Shown here piece by piece: positions 55,156-63,814 of a stretch of DNA of 64,000 bases. How positions within the stretch are numbered: position 1 is the first letter of the stretch; each line of letters begins with the position of its first letter. The notes below the pieces were generated by a model that was not told where the DNA came from, searched no databases, and worked only from the letters and a program-made list of their open reading frames with translations. Made by a program: the position numbers and the translations under genes. This DNA comes from Nostoc punctiforme NIES-2108. GTDB taxonomy: Bacteria; Cyanobacteriota; Cyanobacteriia; Cyanobacteriales; Nostocaceae. The stretch is from the NCBI GenBank assembly GCA_003326195.1, contig LXQE01000075.1:137999-201998 (forward strand). Direction: 5' to 3'.

Positions 55156-55497
55156 TCAAGCATAATAAAGAAGCCGATGGAGTATTTAGCTCTGATGGTA
55201 AGACAATTGCCACTAATTCACTAGATGGAATTGTGCGTCTATGGACTGAGGTAAAAGATGGTTCTTGGCAGCAATTTGCTGAATATCAAGGTACGGGTGT
55301 AGTATTCAGCCCGGATAATAAGTTAATTGCCATTCAGGTAGATGATTATTTTGTGCAGATGCGTTGGGTTCAAAGTTTAGATAGCTCACTAGCGCGAGGT
55401 TGCAAGCATTTAAAAGAATACCTCGCTTCCCGTCCCGATTTGCGAAAAGAAATTTGCCCTGATAATAAATAGCCACGCTACGCATTTATGATGTTGT

Positions 55498-55690
55498 AGA
55501 AGGGCAATCGCATTTATTGTTGAGGGGATGAAGGGCGATCGCATTTATTAGGTTTTGGGAATTGTGCGATCGCATTTGGGTTGATGGGGAAGTGCGATCG
55601 CATTTATCGGGTTGATGGGAAAGTGCGATGTCTGACGACAAGCCGCTGCACGTCTACACATTTATTGTTGAGGGGATGAAGGGCAAATGA
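55498..55690. repeat. HIP1-containing imperfect tandem repeats
   Basis: Four to five imperfect units of about 30 bp containing GCGATCGCATTTATT and TTGTTGAGGGGATGAAGGG, plus an embedded GATGTCTGACGACAAGCC fragment. Two 26-27-bp copies of CATTTATTGTTGAGGGGATGAAGGGC (55511-55536, 55659-55684) are identical to a third at 56318-56343. Non-coding. Confidence 0.75.
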
Positions 55691-55735
55691 TGTACTTGCT
55701 ATAATCTTTTCATAAGCATTTAGGAAAGCTTGAAA

Positions 55736-56005
55736 ATGCGCCAATTTCCCCTTGGAGACATCCAAAATCTCCACAGCGATGTTTTAGAACAAGCTGCGAC
55801 GGAACCAGTCGTACTGACAAGCGAATCGCAAGCTAGTTACGTAATTATGTCAGTGGAAAATTACGAGCAATTAATGAATCAAATTGCTCAATTAGAAGAT
55901 TTAATTTTAGGTCAACAAGCACAAATGGCTGTGGCTAATTCTAAAATGGTTGGTTCGGAGATTTTTACAGATGAACTAGAACGTCTAGCAGCGTTTGATG
56001 ATTAA
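55736..56005 (+). CDS. Phd/YefM-type antitoxin
   Basis: An 89-residue protein from ATG at 55736, with AGGAAAG just upstream as ribosome binding site. N-terminal pattern M-R-Q-F-P-L-G-D-I-Q-N-L-H-S-D-V-L-E-Q-A-A, and P-V-V-L-T-S-E-S-Q-A-S-Y-V-I-M-S-V-E-N-Y-E-Q-L of the Phd/YefM DNA-binding domain. The C-terminus would bind the toxin. It lies 8 nt before a RelE/ParE-family gene, forming a standard TA operon. Confidence 0.85.
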   Translation: MRQFPLGDIQNLHSDVLEQAATEPVVLTSESQASYVIMSVENYEQLMNQIAQLEDLILGQQAQMAVANSKMVGSEIFTDELERLAAFDD

Positions 56006-56013
56006 TTTATGGT

Positions 56014-56295
56014 ATGGCGAAATTAGACGGTTTAGAGACGGTTCTCGATTTCCTCAAAGGTTTACAACCTAAAATAGCTGCTCAAATAGCGAAAAAAGTA
56101 ATGTCACTCAATGTTGACCCCTTACCCGCAGATTATAAAGAATTAACTGGTTATCCAGGATACTATCGGGTAGATTCTGGAGAATATCGTATTGTTTACC
56201 GCTTTGATATAGATGCAGATTTGGTCGAGGTGATTTTAGTCGGTAAACGTAACGACGATGAAGTGTATAAGCAACTCAAACTTTTGCTGGGCTAG
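56014..56295 (+). CDS. RelE/ParE-family toxin
   Basis: A 93-residue protein with the RelE fold pattern: helical N-terminus (L-D-F-L-K-G-L-Q-P-K-I-A-A-Q-I-A-K-K-V), D-Y-K-E-L-T-G-Y-P-G-Y-Y-R-V-D-S-G-E-Y-R-I-V-Y-R, and the closing V-E-V-I-L-V-G-K-R-N-D-D-E-V-Y. The Arg/Tyr/Lys-rich strand is the usual RNase surface. Paired with the Phd-type antitoxin upstream (8-nt gap). The pair lies between 27-bp direct repeats. Confidence 0.85.
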   Translation: MAKLDGLETVLDFLKGLQPKIAAQIAKKVMSLNVDPLPADYKELTGYPGYYRVDSGEYRIVYRFDIDADLVEVILVGKRNDDEVYKQLKLLLG

Positions 56296-56316
56296 AGATT
56301 TGTAGTGCGTGCGATC

Positions 56317-56343
56317 ACATTTATTGTTGAGGGGATGAAGGGC
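56317..56343. repeat. Direct repeat downstream of the RelE toxin
   Basis: ACATTTATTGTTGAGGGGAT followed by GAAGGGC, identical over 27 bp to 55658-55684 on the other side of the TA pair. It is continued by GCGATCGC, like the upstream array. Confidence 0.85.
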
Positions 56344-56397
56344 GATCGCGTTTAGTTTGGGTTTGAATGGGATTGAGCTATAAATTCCTAGATTGAA

Positions 56398-56787
56398 CTA
56401 CCAACGCTCTAACATCAAGCCATCAACATAATCAAAGTCTGTATCATCTGTAACTAATATCCAGCCCTGCTCTAAACATTGTGCCGCAATCCAAACATCA
56501 TTCATTGGAATTGGTCGTCCCTTCCGTTTCAGTTTCAGCCGGATTTTAGCATAGACTGCTGCTGTTTCTCGACTTAATGGTAGAACTACACAAGCCTCAA
56601 TAAACTCCAGATAACGAGGTAAATTTTGGAATGGACGAGTAGAGTTTTCCGCGCCAAAAAGTAACTCCCCCACTACGACGGTAGGTAAAACCACCTCTGG
56701 TAATGCTAGTACTCGTGCAACTATCCCATTGTCCCCATTCAAAAAACGCACCGCCACGGAGGTATCCAGAGCAATCTCACCACTCAT
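56398..56787 (-). CDS. vapC: VapC-type PIN-domain toxin
   Basis: A 129-residue PIN-domain ribonuclease. Metal-site residues are visible: A-L-D-T-S-V near the start, V-V-G-E-L-L-F-G (Glu), M-N-D-V-W-I-A-A-Q (Asp) and T-D-D-T-D-F-D near the end. The antitoxin gene overlaps its start by 11 nt, so they are translated together. Probable tRNA- or rRNA-cleaving toxin by family; target unknown. Confidence 0.88.
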   Translation of the reverse strand: MSGEIALDTSVAVRFLNGDNGIVARVLALPEVVLPTVVVGELLFGAENSTRPFQNLPRYLEFIEACVVLPLSRETAAVYAKIRLKLKRKGRPIPMNDVWIAAQCLEQGWILVTDDTDFDYVDGLMLERW

Positions 56788-56986
56788 TTACATCCACCTG
56801 ACGACATTCTGTGGCGATCGCCCGTTTTAATTCTTGGGCTTCGACATCACTTAAAATACCTGCAAATTTTGCGAGGGGATGAGTTTTGCGTGTTGCTTTT
56901 ACTCTACGAACAAAATCCAATACTGACTGAACTATATCATCAGGAGCTTGTTCGAGTTCCTGGATCAATTCTTCACGATTTGTCAT
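56777..56986 (-). CDS. VapB-type antitoxin (DUF2281-like)
   Basis: A 69-residue protein starting M-T-N-R-E-E-L-I-Q-E-L-E-Q-A-P-D-D-I-V-Q-S-V-L-D-F-V-R-R, typical of the small DUF2281-like partners of PIN toxins in cyanobacteria. Its C-terminus is acidic and polar. It overlaps the VapC gene, with the expected antitoxin-first order. Confidence 0.8.
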   Translation of the reverse strand: MTNREELIQELEQAPDDIVQSVLDFVRRVKATRKTHPLAKFAGILSDVEAQELKRAIATECRQVDVNEW

Positions 56987-57107
56987 GCATTCAATTGTTC
57001 TTGGCTAATTCTTTATATTTTCAGTATATCCAAAGTCCCAAAGCGATGTCTAACGACAAGCCTTACGGCTACGCATTTTTGATATTGGGGAAGTGTGATA
57101 TTTGACC

Positions 57108-57139
57108 GTTAGCCTTCAGCACTAAGCTGAAGGCTAAAC
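57108..57139 (-). terminator. Hairpin after dxr
   Basis: TTAGCCTTCAGC and GCTGAAGGCTAA form a perfect 12-bp stem with a 5-nt loop. It is 55 nt past the dxr stop. It is also a common dispersed hairpin of these genomes. Confidence 0.6.
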
Positions 57140-57193
57140 AAGAATTGGTCAAGATCCAGAAAATCTGCCTTTTGGGGATATGAGTGAAGGTTT

Positions 57194-58390
57194 TTATCGC
57201 AGAGAAATTATCCGCGAGTGAGTTTCTAACTTTTCAGTCGCTGTTAAAACTTCTTGTCTTGCCCATTTATCTGCTGCCAAAATGTCATCTAAAGAGGGAT
57301 TAGCACGGTTATCATTTTGATGCCGATCGCACACCCATTGTATACACCGGGGAATATCTAAAAAGCGAATTTTTTCATCTAAAAATAAAGCCACAGCTTG
57401 CTCATTGGCGGCATTCAGCACAGCTGGCATCGAACCACCAGCTTTACCCACAGCATAAGCCAACTGCATACAAGGATACTTCTGGTGATCTGGTTCCCGG
57501 AAGGTTAAGTTTCCCGCTTTGACTAAATCTAGTCGTTCCCAGTTGGTGTATATGCGATCGGGCCAAGATAGAGCATACAGCAAAGGTAAGCGCATATCTG
57601 GCCAACCGAGTTGGGCTAAAACTGAAGTATCTTGCAGTTCAATCAGTGAGTGAATAATGCTCTGGGGATGAATGACAATTTCGATATCGTCATAATCCAA
57701 CCCAAACAGGAAGTGAGCCTCAATTACTTCCAGTCCTTTATTCATCAAAGTAGCAGAGTCTACTGTGATTTTCCGTCCCATCGACCAATTAGGATGCTTG
57801 AGAGCGTCAGCAACGGTTACATCTGCTAACTTTTCTACATCCCAGTCGCGGAAAGCTCCACCAGATGCAGTGAGCAAGATTTTCCGCAAACCATCCTTGG
57901 GAACACCTTGGAGGCATTGAAAGATTGCGGAATGTTCGGAATCGGCAGGGAGTAATTTTACACCATGTTTTTCGACTAGCGGTAGAACCACAGGGGCCCC
58001 AGCAATCAAAGTTTCTTTGTTCGCTAAGGCAATATCTTTACCAGCTTCAATCGCTGCGATCGTGGGTAGCAAACCAGCACAACCAACGATGCCAGTGACA
58101 ACAGTTTGAGCATCGCCGTAGCGAGCGACTTCTATCACTCCGGCCTCACCTGCCAATAGAATTGGTTGGGGATCGAGGCCAATGAGAGCTTCTTTGAGCG
58201 CTGGTAATTTATCTTCTGAGCAAATTGCTGCTATTTGCGGCTGAAATTGCCGAATTTGAGCAGCCAACATCTCTACATTGTTCCCAGCTGCCAATCCCAC
58301 AATCCGAAACTGATCTGGGTACTGAGTGACAATATCTAAAGTCTGAGTACCAATAGAACCAGTGGAACCAACGAGAGTAATCGCTTTCAC
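57194..58390 (-). CDS. dxr: 1-deoxy-D-xylulose 5-phosphate reductoisomerase
   Basis: Converts 1-deoxy-D-xylulose 5-phosphate to 2-C-methyl-D-erythritol 4-phosphate using NADPH, the committing step of the MEP isoprenoid pathway. It supplies carotenoids, chlorophyll tails and quinones. 398 residues, normal length. N-terminal nucleotide loop G-S-T-G-S-I-G, metal/substrate site D-S-E-H-S-A-I-F and A-S-G-G-A-F-R, then [22 protein letters not shown] and the N-A-A-N-E motif. Cytoplasmic; monocistronic. Confidence 0.97.
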   Translation of the reverse strand: MKAITLVGSTGSIGTQTLDIVTQYPDQFRIVGLAAGNNVEMLAAQIRQFQPQIAAICSEDKLPALKEALIGLDPQPILLAGEAGVIEVARYGDAQTVVTGIVGCAGLLPTIAAIEAGKDIALANKETLIAGAPVVLPLVEKHGVKLLPADSEHSAIFQCLQGVPKDGLRKILLTASGGAFRDWDVEKLADVTVADALKHPNWSMGRKITVDSATLMNKGLEVIEAHFLFGLDYDDIEIVIHPQSIIHSLIELQDTSVLAQLGWPDMRLPLLYALSWPDRIYTNWERLDLVKAGNLTFREPDHQKYPCMQLAYAVGKAGGSMPAVLNAANEQAVALFLDEKIRFLDIPRCIQWVCDRHQNDNRANPSLDDILAADKWARQEVLTATEKLETHSRIISLR

Positions 58391-58697
58391 AATTGCTTAA
58401 GGATTTACAGACAACTCTCACTATAAATTGCTTGGGACTCTTTAATCACAGCAATAACTATAATCGATACACTAACGCGCCAAAGGAGAGACGCAGGGAA
58501 AATGTACCTGTGTCCTCTTGTTTATATCCCTACACCAGACCCAATCCATTAATTTTAATCTATAGGACTCGTATTTGATTTACGAAAAAAATCAGTACAC
58601 CCCACAAAGACTTCTTCCTGACTCCCTCTCTACGCAAATAATTTCAAAAATCAAAGCGGACTGGTATATTTACCTTTACTTATTAATTTTTAGTCTG

Positions 58698-59849
58698 ATG
58701 AAAAAAAAAGATTCGGCAAAAAATACACTTGAAAAAAATTATAGTTTCAAAGTTAATGGGTACTTTTTTGTAATTGCGATGTGGCTTTTGAGCAGACTTT
58801 TAATTATAGTTGCAATGCAAGTTGTTGCTCCTTTAATATATACATCACCCGTACAACCATATTGGCACCCTCCATATCCGCTAGGCTTTTCTCCCGATTT
58901 TATTCCTAAACCTAGTTGGGAACTTTTCTCTCATTGGGATGGTAAGTGGTATCGGAAAATTGCACTTGAAGGTTATAACTATGTTGATGATGGAAATCAG
59001 TATTCTATTGCTTTCTATCCTTTATTTCCCTTACTCATTCGCGGGCTGATTACGTTTGGCTTGCCGTTTGAAGTGGCTGGTACACTGTTAAGCAATCTAA
59101 CTTTTCTTGGTGCGTTGCTTCTTGTGTACTCTTGGACAAAAGAACGTCATGGTATTGATGCTGCAAAATGGGTAACTGCTGTGATGGCTTGGTGTCCTTT
59201 TTCTTTATATGGCACAGTAATCTATACTGAAGGACTATTTCTATTTTTGACTACAGCAGCTTTACGAGCATTTGATAATCGTCAGTATGTATGGGCTGCT
59301 TTTTGTGGTGCATTGGCTAGTGCGACACGACCGACAGGAATTACATTACTACCCACGTTCATTTTCGTAGCATGGATAGAACGGAGATCCCTAAGCGCCT
59401 ATATAGCGGGTCTCTTTGTAGCAGTTGGGATACTTTTATTCTCTGTATATTGCGCTATTAGTTTTGGAGATCCCTTAGCATTCGTTCATGTACATAAGGC
59501 ATGGGCGCAACCGAGTTGGTGGTATATATTCACGGACGCTATCTTAGTGGGCAAAGATAGTTTGATTAAAATTGTCATGGTCTTTGGTGGCGGCTATTTG
59601 TTGTGGCACTACCGCACCCAGCTTAACAATGTTGTTATAATATACGGTTTTTGCTCTTTGTTAATGCTAATATTCTCTGGATCTCTGGCGTCTATTAACC
59701 GTTATGCTTACGGTATTGTATCGCTCTCGCTTGCATTAGGCTTGTTGTTTTCCAAGCAGCAACGTTGGAAATATGTAGTATTTATTTGGTTTATCATATT
59801 GCTCTTTGTTTATGCGATCAACTTTACTATTTGGAATTGGGTCGCTTAG
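58698..59849 (+). CDS. PIG-V-like membrane glycosyltransferase
   Basis: A multi-span membrane protein (383 residues from ATG at 58698). Features of the PIG-V/GT-C mannosyltransferase group are H-W-D-G-K-W-Y-R-K-I-A-L-E-G-Y, F-Y-P-L-F-P-L-L-I-R, and the A-S-A-T-R-P-T-G-I loop. The first lumenal loop carries the acidic catalytic-type W-D. A TTG at 58575 would extend it by 41 residues including another hydrophobic segment; either is possible. A polyprenyl-phosphate-linked sugar donor is expected; acceptor unknown. Confidence 0.75.
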   Translation: MKKKDSAKNTLEKNYSFKVNGYFFVIAMWLLSRLLIIVAMQVVAPLIYTSPVQPYWHPPYPLGFSPDFIPKPSWELFSHWDGKWYRKIALEGYNYVDDGNQYSIAFYPLFPLLIRGLITFGLPFEVAGTLLSNLTFLGALLLVYSWTKERHGIDAAKWVTAVMAWCPFSLYGTVIYTEGLFLFLTTAALRAFDNRQYVWAAFCGALASATRPTGITLLPTFIFVAWIERRSLSAYIAGLFVAVGILLFSVYCAISFGDPLAFVHVHKAWAQPSWWYIFTDAILVGKDSLIKIVMVFGGGYLLWHYRTQLNNVVIIYGFCSLLMLIFSGSLASINRYAYGIVSLSLALGLLFSKQQRWKYVVFIWFIILLFVYAINFTIWNWVA

Positions 59850-60382
59850 GGACTTTCAAATCAAAAAATATCCACAAAACTGACGAAACAACTCTCTCCT
59901 CTTCATCTCTCTGTGTCTCTGTGGTAGCCTGCGGCAAGCCGCTTTGCGTCTACGTTCATTTGGGTAATTTTTTATTAGCAATCTCTTATGCAAATTTTAC
60001 CGAATTTAAGACCGCAATGCCTACGGCGGACTGCACCTAAGCTCACTGTCTTAAACACGCAAACACTGATAAAAAGAAAAGCTGGATATCTTGTTAGCTC
60101 TCAATTCTCAATCTTTCAAAAAAGTTAGTGTCTTAGCCGGGTAGAGTATAAATATGCTCATGCAAATTGCAATTGGCATAAATAATTGGCAATATGGTTA
60201 GGTTCAAAACCCACCTGGCGGGATTCCAGACCCCTGTATCTCTTGTTATTTGGCGCGATCGTTGAATATTAGGCGCTTTTGTGACACTACTAGCCAAAAT
60301 AGCTATAGGATTTTCCCAAGAGCATTGGATTGCTTAGAGGGTTCAATTTATTATTGCTAAGAAATTGAATTTAAATTTCCTA
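59850..60382. other. Intergenic region with dispersed repeats
   Basis: About 530 bp. It contains a TCTCTGTGTCTCTGTGGT stretch and a GCCTGCGGCAAGCCGCTTTG palindrome-like repeat (about 59927-59946), both widespread in Nostoc intergenic DNA. No gene recognised. Confidence 0.55.
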
Positions 60383-62386
60383 ATGAATGTATCCAATCAA
60401 ACGAAGATAGCGATCGCTTCATTATTTCTAGGTGTAGGTGCCATATCTTTTGGCTCTATTTTTATGAAATTGAGCGAAATTGAACTCAGTCCCAGTGCTA
60501 CTGTATTTAATCGCTTTTGGCTTGCTAGTGTGGTTTTCTTGCTCTGGCATGGATACAAGGCAATACGGCAGCGATTTTGTGGAGACAAACCTGTAGAACA
60601 GCAGCCCTATACCAGCCAGGATATTTTACTATTGCTAGGTGCTGGTATTCTTTGGGCTGCCACTTTAGTTCTGTTGGCTTGGTCGCTTACTCAAACTAGC
60701 GTTGCAATTTCTAGTGTGTTGCATAATCTCGCTCCCATATTTACTAGCTTAGGGGTATGGCTGTTATTTCGTCAGCGTTTTGAGAACCAATTCTTGATTG
60801 GGATGGTCATCGCCCTTGGCGGAGCGATCGCTATTGAATTTGAGGAGTTGCAAATTGCCACAGACGAGGTTCAAGGAAGCTTGGCTGCGATCGTTTCGGC
60901 GGTTTTATTGAGTGCATACCTGCTGATCGTAGAAAAATTACGAACCAAATTTTCTCCAGCTACAATTCAATTGTGGATCTGTGCGATCGCGGCTTTAGCG
61001 ATCTTGCCCATACTTTTGTTTACTCAAGATCAGCTTTTTCCTTCTACAGTCAGTGGGTGGCTTTGGGTAATTTGCTTGGCGCTGATTTGCCAAGTTTTAG
61101 GTCATGGGCTTTTGACCTATAGCCTTGCCAAGTTTTCCTCTGTGGTTGTTTCCTTGGTGCATCTGTTAGAGCCAGTATTTAGCGGCATTTTCGCTCTGGT
61201 AATTTTTTCGGAAACATTAACTTTCTCAAATTGGGTAGGTTTCGCTGTAGTTTTAATGGGTTTATACTTAGCCGTATCTAGCCAAGAGGCTGTTAATTTG
61301 CCGTTCCAAGAATCAGTCAAAAATATAATTAACACTTTCGTTCAAAGTATGACGATTAAACTGTCATTACTAAAGCAACAATTCTCTGAAACACCAGCTT
61401 TATTAGGAACTGTCTCATTATTGTTTGCTCTAATTCCCATATCTTTAGCACCATCTCTGACTAAATTGTGTCAACAAGAAATAGGTGCAAATGCTGTAGT
61501 ATTTCATCGCAGTTGGATTGCGACAGTTGTCTTTGGTTTGTGGAATGGACTTGAGGCTTTCCGCTACCAACAGTCTATTGAAGGAGGTAGGGGGCAGGAG
61601 GCAGAGGCAGAAGCAGAGGCAGAGGGCAATATTACTTCTGCCTTGCTTGATAATCAATCCATAGAACAGAAGCCTTTTACAAGTCAAGAAGTGTGGCTAT
61701 TGTTGGCGATGGGAACCTCTGCTGGAACCTATCTTTTATTGTGGGCTTGGTCGCTGAGTCAAACTAGTGTTGCCAATGTGGCTTTACTGTCTAATTTGAA
61801 CTCCTTATTTGTTGCTTTGGCTGGGTATTTGTTATTTGGTCGGCGTTTCGACAACAGATTCGTGATTGGTCTGGTCATAGCCTTGGCGGGAGCGATCGCG
61901 TTTGAACTCAATAAGGTGCAATTTGCAACCGATCAAATACTAGGTGATGCATTAGCATTGCTAACTGCGGTTTTCATGGCTACATGTATGCTGCTGATAG
62001 AAAGACTCCGAACCAGATTTAGCACTGCAACTATCATGCTGTGGCGCTGTGGAGTGACAACAATGTTTCTACTACCCGTCCTGCCTTTTCTTGAAAATAG
62101 ACTATTCCCCTATTCCTGGACGGGTTGGTTTTTCATCATTTTCCAAGCTCTCTTCTGTCAAGTGCTGGGTCAGGGACTTTTAGCTTATAGCCTCAGTAGA
62201 ATCTCTTCGGGCGTTGTCGCCGTCACACTTCTTTTAGAACCAGTCCTAGCTTCCATTTTTGCTTGGTTCATTTTTTCAGAACAAGTAGGTTTGTTTGACT
62301 GGGCTACTTTTGCCGTGGTTTTAGCGGGTATCTATCTAGCCCAATCTAGTCAATCGATTCTTCAAGTAACAAATGAAGGCTCGTAG
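60383..62386 (+). CDS. Double-length EamA (DMT) transporter
   Basis: A 667-residue membrane protein from ATG at 60383 made of two complete EamA/DMT-like transporters in tandem. Each half has about ten hydrophobic segments and repeats the same motifs: L-A-W-S-L-T-Q-T-S-V-A...L-L-F-R-Q-R-F-E-N-Q-F-L-I-G-M-V-I-A-L-G-G-A-I in the first half, W-A-W-S-L-S-Q-T-S-V-A...L-L-F-G-R-R-F-D-N-R-F-V-I-G-L-V-I-A-L-A-G-A-I in the second. A low-complexity Gly/Glu/Ala linker (about residues 405-420) in the second half looks like a filler insertion. Usual DMT proteins have about 300 residues. Substrate unknown. Confidence 0.85.
   Translation: MNVSNQTKIAIASLFLGVGAISFGSIFMKLSEIELSPSATVFNRFWLASVVFLLWHGYKAIRQRFCGDKPVEQQPYTSQDILLLLGAGILWAATLVLLAWSLTQTSVAISSVLHNLAPIFTSLGVWLLFRQRFENQFLIGMVIALGGAIAIEFEELQIATDEVQGSLAAIVSAVLLSAYLLIVEKLRTKFSPATIQLWICAIAALAILPILLFTQDQLFPSTVSGWLWVICLALICQVLGHGLLTYSLAKFSSVVVSLVHLLEPVFSGIFALVIFSETLTFSNWVGFAVVLMGLYLAVSSQEAVNLPFQESVKNIINTFVQSMTIKLSLLKQQFSETPALLGTVSLLFALIPISLAPSLTKLCQQEIGANAVVFHRSWIATVVFGLWNGLEAFRYQQSIEGGRGQEAEAEAEAEGNITSALLDNQSIEQKPFTSQEVWLLLAMGTSAGTYLLLWAWSLSQTSVANVALLSNLNSLFVALAGYLLFGRRFDNRFVIGLVIALAGAIAFELNKVQFATDQILGDALALLTAVFMATCMLLIERLRTRFSTATIMLWRCGVTTMFLLPVLPFLENRLFPYSWTGWFFIIFQALFCQVLGQGLLAYSLSRISSGVVAVTLLLEPVLASIFAWFIFSEQVGLFDWATFAVVLAGIYLAQSSQSILQVTNEGS
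61583..61630. repeat. Low-complexity GGCAGAGGCAG insertion in the EamA gene
   Basis: GGAGGTAGGGGGCAGGAGGC followed by repeated AGAGGCAGAAGC, in frame within the second EamA half. It resembles the GGGGCAGGGGGCAG intergenic filler of these genomes and gives a linker of Gly, Gln, Glu and Ala. Confidence 0.7.
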
Positions 62387-62572
62387 TAGCATGACAGAAA
62401 GTAAACAAAGATAAACTGTTACACATTTAATTTGTATAAGTAGTGTGGGCATATTGCCCAAACTACAAAACTTTGATGAAATTTATATCAGCGCGGGTGG
62501 GGTACTTTTGTACCTCGCCAACTTAAAATATGCTGTAGGATTTGGACACAGCCAACTGGACTGATACAATTT

Positions 62573-63754
62573 ATGACAAAAGCTTCCGACAAAACATTAT
62601 TAAGAGTAGTGAAATCTCCGTTTAATAGGTTTTTAAATTCTCTGCCATTTCCGGTTTCTGGATACTTGGCTATTGGCATTATATTAGCAGTATTGATTCG
62701 ATTGCTTTGTGTTCCAAATAAATCGGTAGATTACAAGTTTTTTTTAGCGCGTTGGTATGATTTTATTGCATCTCATGGTGGGTTGAGCGCTCTCAAATAT
62801 AGTTTTGCTGATTACACACCCTCCTACCTCTACTGGATTTTAATTGCTGCCACCTTGCTGTCTGGATTGCCAAAAATTTTTGCAATCAAGCTTTTTGCGA
62901 TGGCTGTTGATTTTCTTTGTGGCTTTTTAACTTACAAAATTGTCCGACTCAAGTACCCAGAGGGTAATAAACCAATCTTTGCTTTTTTGGCAGTTATTTT
63001 GAGTCCGACTGTGATATATAATAGTGCCCTCTGGGGTCAATGTGACAGCATTTATACAACGGGATTGATAGCCTGTATTTACTTTTTATGTATTCAAAAA
63101 GAAATTCCTGCCTTACTCAGTTTTGGCGTGTCACTTTCTTTTAAGTTGCAAGCAATGTTTTTAGCACCTTTATTATTAATTTTTTTAGTCAAAAAGAGAA
63201 TTCATTGGTATTATTTACCATTGATTCCGGCGGTATATATAATTTTAGTTTTGCCATCGTGGTTAATGGGAAGACCGATACAAGAATTGCTGTTAGTATA
63301 CTTTAACCAAGCTAATAAATATAAACAATTGGCGAAAGGTGCGCCTAATATTTATCAATGGATTCCTAATAATTTTTATAAAATTGTTGTGCCGATAGGT
63401 TTAATATTAACTGTATCTGCAATATTTATCTTGGCATATATTGTTTATAAAAGTAAGCTAAAAATTACTCAGGACAGGCTGATACACCTAGCCACTATCT
63501 CAGTTTTGTTTATGCCATATATCCTGCCCAAAATGCATGAAAGATATTTTTATCCTGCCGATATTCTTTCGATTATCTTTGCCTTTTACTTCCCTCGATA
63601 TTTTTGGGTAGCTATAGTTGTGCAAATGGCATCATTTTTTAGCTATTTGGGAACTCCCATATTTATCCAGTTATTTTCAATACCTTTAGCTTTTGCTCTC
63701 TGGTTTGTTGTGCGAAAGTGCGATCTGATTTATCCAAAGCTAAATTTTAGATAG
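62573..63754 (+). CDS. GT-C-type membrane glycosyltransferase (Gpi18-like)
   Basis: A 393-residue polytopic protein resembling the Gpi18/mannosyltransferase-like GT-C group. Marks are D-Y-K-F-F-L-A-R-W-Y-D-F-I in the first loop, S-A-L-W-G-Q-C-D-S-I-Y-T, F-K-L-Q-A-M-F-L-A-P-L, and the C-terminal K-M-H-E-R-Y-F-Y-P-A-D-I. About ten membrane spans. It probably transfers sugar from a polyprenyl-phosphate donor at the periplasmic face. Its presence near the PIG-V-like gene suggests glycoconjugate or wall-sugar work, without proof. Confidence 0.78.
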   Translation: MTKASDKTLLRVVKSPFNRFLNSLPFPVSGYLAIGIILAVLIRLLCVPNKSVDYKFFLARWYDFIASHGGLSALKYSFADYTPSYLYWILIAATLLSGLPKIFAIKLFAMAVDFLCGFLTYKIVRLKYPEGNKPIFAFLAVILSPTVIYNSALWGQCDSIYTTGLIACIYFLCIQKEIPALLSFGVSLSFKLQAMFLAPLLLIFLVKKRIHWYYLPLIPAVYIILVLPSWLMGRPIQELLLVYFNQANKYKQLAKGAPNIYQWIPNNFYKIVVPIGLILTVSAIFILAYIVYKSKLKITQDRLIHLATISVLFMPYILPKMHERYFYPADILSIIFAFYFPRYFWVAIVVQMASFFSYLGTPIFIQLFSIPLAFALWFVVRKCDLIYPKLNFR

Positions 63755-63814
63755 TATGTAACTAAAGGATAAATTAATTAAGATGGAAAAACTTAAATAT
63801 GTATGATATTTAAA

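Larger units (their letters stand above)
53766..55472 (+). pseudogene. WD40-repeat protein pseudogene, split by an IS1380-like element
   Basis: At least seven WD40 blades (S-P-D-G-K-x-x-A-T-A-S-S-D-x-T-x-K-L-W-N-L) are readable. Lesions: a missing 5' end; a 1-nt deletion near 54311 (A-V-F-S then out of frame); a 1-nt deletion near 54611 (S-S-D-K-T before K-L-W); and an insertion at 54654-55155. Joining 54653 to 55160 restores A-T-L-K-H-N-K-E-A-D-G-V-F-S-S-D-G-K. The C-terminus (L-A-R-G-C-K-H-L-K-E-Y-L-A-S-R-P-D-L) is that of WD40 proteins that often carry an N-terminal NTPase or protease. The ancestral protein was probably such a sensor. Confidence 0.8.

Noticed and set aside
55025..55213. 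62-codon minus-strand frame crossing the right end of the IS1380-like element
   Set aside because: It crosses the element border into the WD40 remnant and is a different frame from the transposase fragment at 54908-55071.
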